Part shown: positions 63,266-64,000 of the stretch, piece by piece
Position numbering within the stretch: the first letter of the stretch is position 1
Layout of the letters: each line of letters begins with the position of its first letter
NCBI GenBank assembly: GCA_005281725.1
Contig: SSBO01000009.1
Span: 3,608,163 to 3,672,162 of the forward strand
From: Wuchereria bancrofti
Taxonomy: Eukaryota > Nematoda > Chromadorea > Rhabditida > Onchocercidae
Length of the DNA: 64,000 nt
Direction: 5' to 3'
Translations under genes and position numbers: made by a program
The notes under the pieces: generated by a model
Seen by the model: the letters and a program-made list of their open reading frames with translations, nothing else
Database searches by the model: none
What the model was told of the DNA's origin: nothing

Positions 63266-64000
63266 TTTTTTCCATGAAATAAAAGCCAAATAAGCTTTTA
63301 TAAGGCTATTAAATTTGCTTCCCATGAATTAGCTTTTAAATGATTTTATTAGGCTCATTTTTCTAGAAGGAATTGAATCCAAAAGAAACCGATAACGGAT
63401 TTTTCATAAAACTAGTTTATTGCTCTTTAGATTTCTGTCTTTAGGACGATTTCAAATAAAAGATCAAAAATAACAAGAATGGCATTAGATGATTAAAGAA
63501 ATCTGAAGCTTTGGTTCTAAATAAAAGAGTCCCAGGCCTTAGTCCTTAGATGAGCTTTCTTTTTTTTTTATTGCTCAGAGATGTTATATGCTTTTGTGCT
63601 ATCCATATCACATTTAAAAAGCCTGCTAGTCTTCTTCGTGTTCCCACTATCTGTCTTAACAGTCTGAGCAACTCTAATAATTTTTGGTTCTTAGGCTTTT
63701 CATCAAACAGAGAAAAATATATTTAGGCATACATCAGAGTTGTTTTTATTCTTCTGAATTCAAATAAACATCAAAATGAGTAATTCTCTAAAACAGTATA
63801 AAGCTGAAAATAGATCAATAAAACTGAATAAATTTAATTCCGGAAAGTCTAAACTCATTTTTATTTAGTTTAAAATTTCCATTTTTTCAAGCTATAGATT
63901 TCTGTTTATAAAGACTTTGAAATCAGTTGGAATTGTAAAGAATTGATAAATGCATCTATTTCATTGTATATCTATGTTCCATTAAATATGACATAAATTT

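Larger units (their letters stand above)
52901..64000. other. Gene-poor region, part 2
   Basis: Very A+T-rich with many homopolymer A and T runs. Open frames here are short, low in complexity or lack splice context. Items of note are the inverted repeat 52938-53018, a more balanced patch at 53450-53670 with CATATATA, a possible exon at 55422-55528, two patches of open frames at 55.80-55.92 and 56.33-56.46 kb, a purine-rich run at 56751-56796 and a (TTCC)n run near 63244-63265. Confidence 0.5.

Noticed and set aside
1..64000. tRNA or rRNA genes, CRISPR arrays, intact transposons, bacterial or viral genes
   Set aside because: None was recognised. No tRNA-like B box in context, no spaced direct-repeat array, and no transposase, integrase or reverse transcriptase motif was seen by eye.

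Overview
The window looks like nuclear DNA from a nematode, most likely a filarial or other spirurid (inference). The reasons are A+T-rich sequence, genes broken into many short exons by small introns with strong TTTNCAG acceptors, and acceptor-like sites a few bases upstream of several start codons with no donor before them, as expected for spliced-leader trans-splicing. All gene models were spliced by hand by matching reading frame, splice site and phase; none has been checked against transcripts.

Layout. Bases 1-348 hold the last two exons seen of an unidentified + strand gene. Then come, all on the + strand: LTN1/Listerin, the ribosome quality-control ubiquitin ligase (634-12615, about 30 exons); PTS, 6-pyruvoyl-tetrahydropterin synthase (13475-14259); a complete secreted aspartic protease (16505-19442, 393 aa); SNRPC/U1-C (21062-22253); POLE2, DNA polymerase epsilon B subunit (23007-26913); PICK1, the PDZ-BAR protein (28490-32817); and a FLYWCH zinc-finger protein (35260-37631). 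On the - strand, convergent with the FLYWCH gene, is a 12-exon gene of 590 codons (39270-47284) that I do not recognise: F-box-like start, Ser/Asn-rich and Pro/Gln-rich middle, basic patch and acidic C-terminal part. From 47.3 kb to the end there is no gene I can support.

The + strand genes are mostly housekeeping (protein quality control, pterin synthesis, splicing, replication, membrane trafficking) and share no pathway. They sit 0.75 to 2.5 kb apart with their own apparent 5' acceptors, so they look like independent genes rather than an operon.

The most interesting non-coding signals are two near-perfect RNA hairpins whose irregular pairs are almost all G:U when read on the + strand. The one just past POLE2 (27014-27075) carries on its 3' arm the seed of the miR-137/miR-234 family. 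The one past PICK1 (33171-33246) has a 33-pair stem and lies at the edge of an unusually G+C-rich non-coding island (33.2-34.05 kb). Other points are a POLE2 intron that seems to lack an AG acceptor, two exon junctions in LTN1 that do not keep phase, several local duplications, and possible + strand exons nested in a 3.5 kb intron of the unknown gene.
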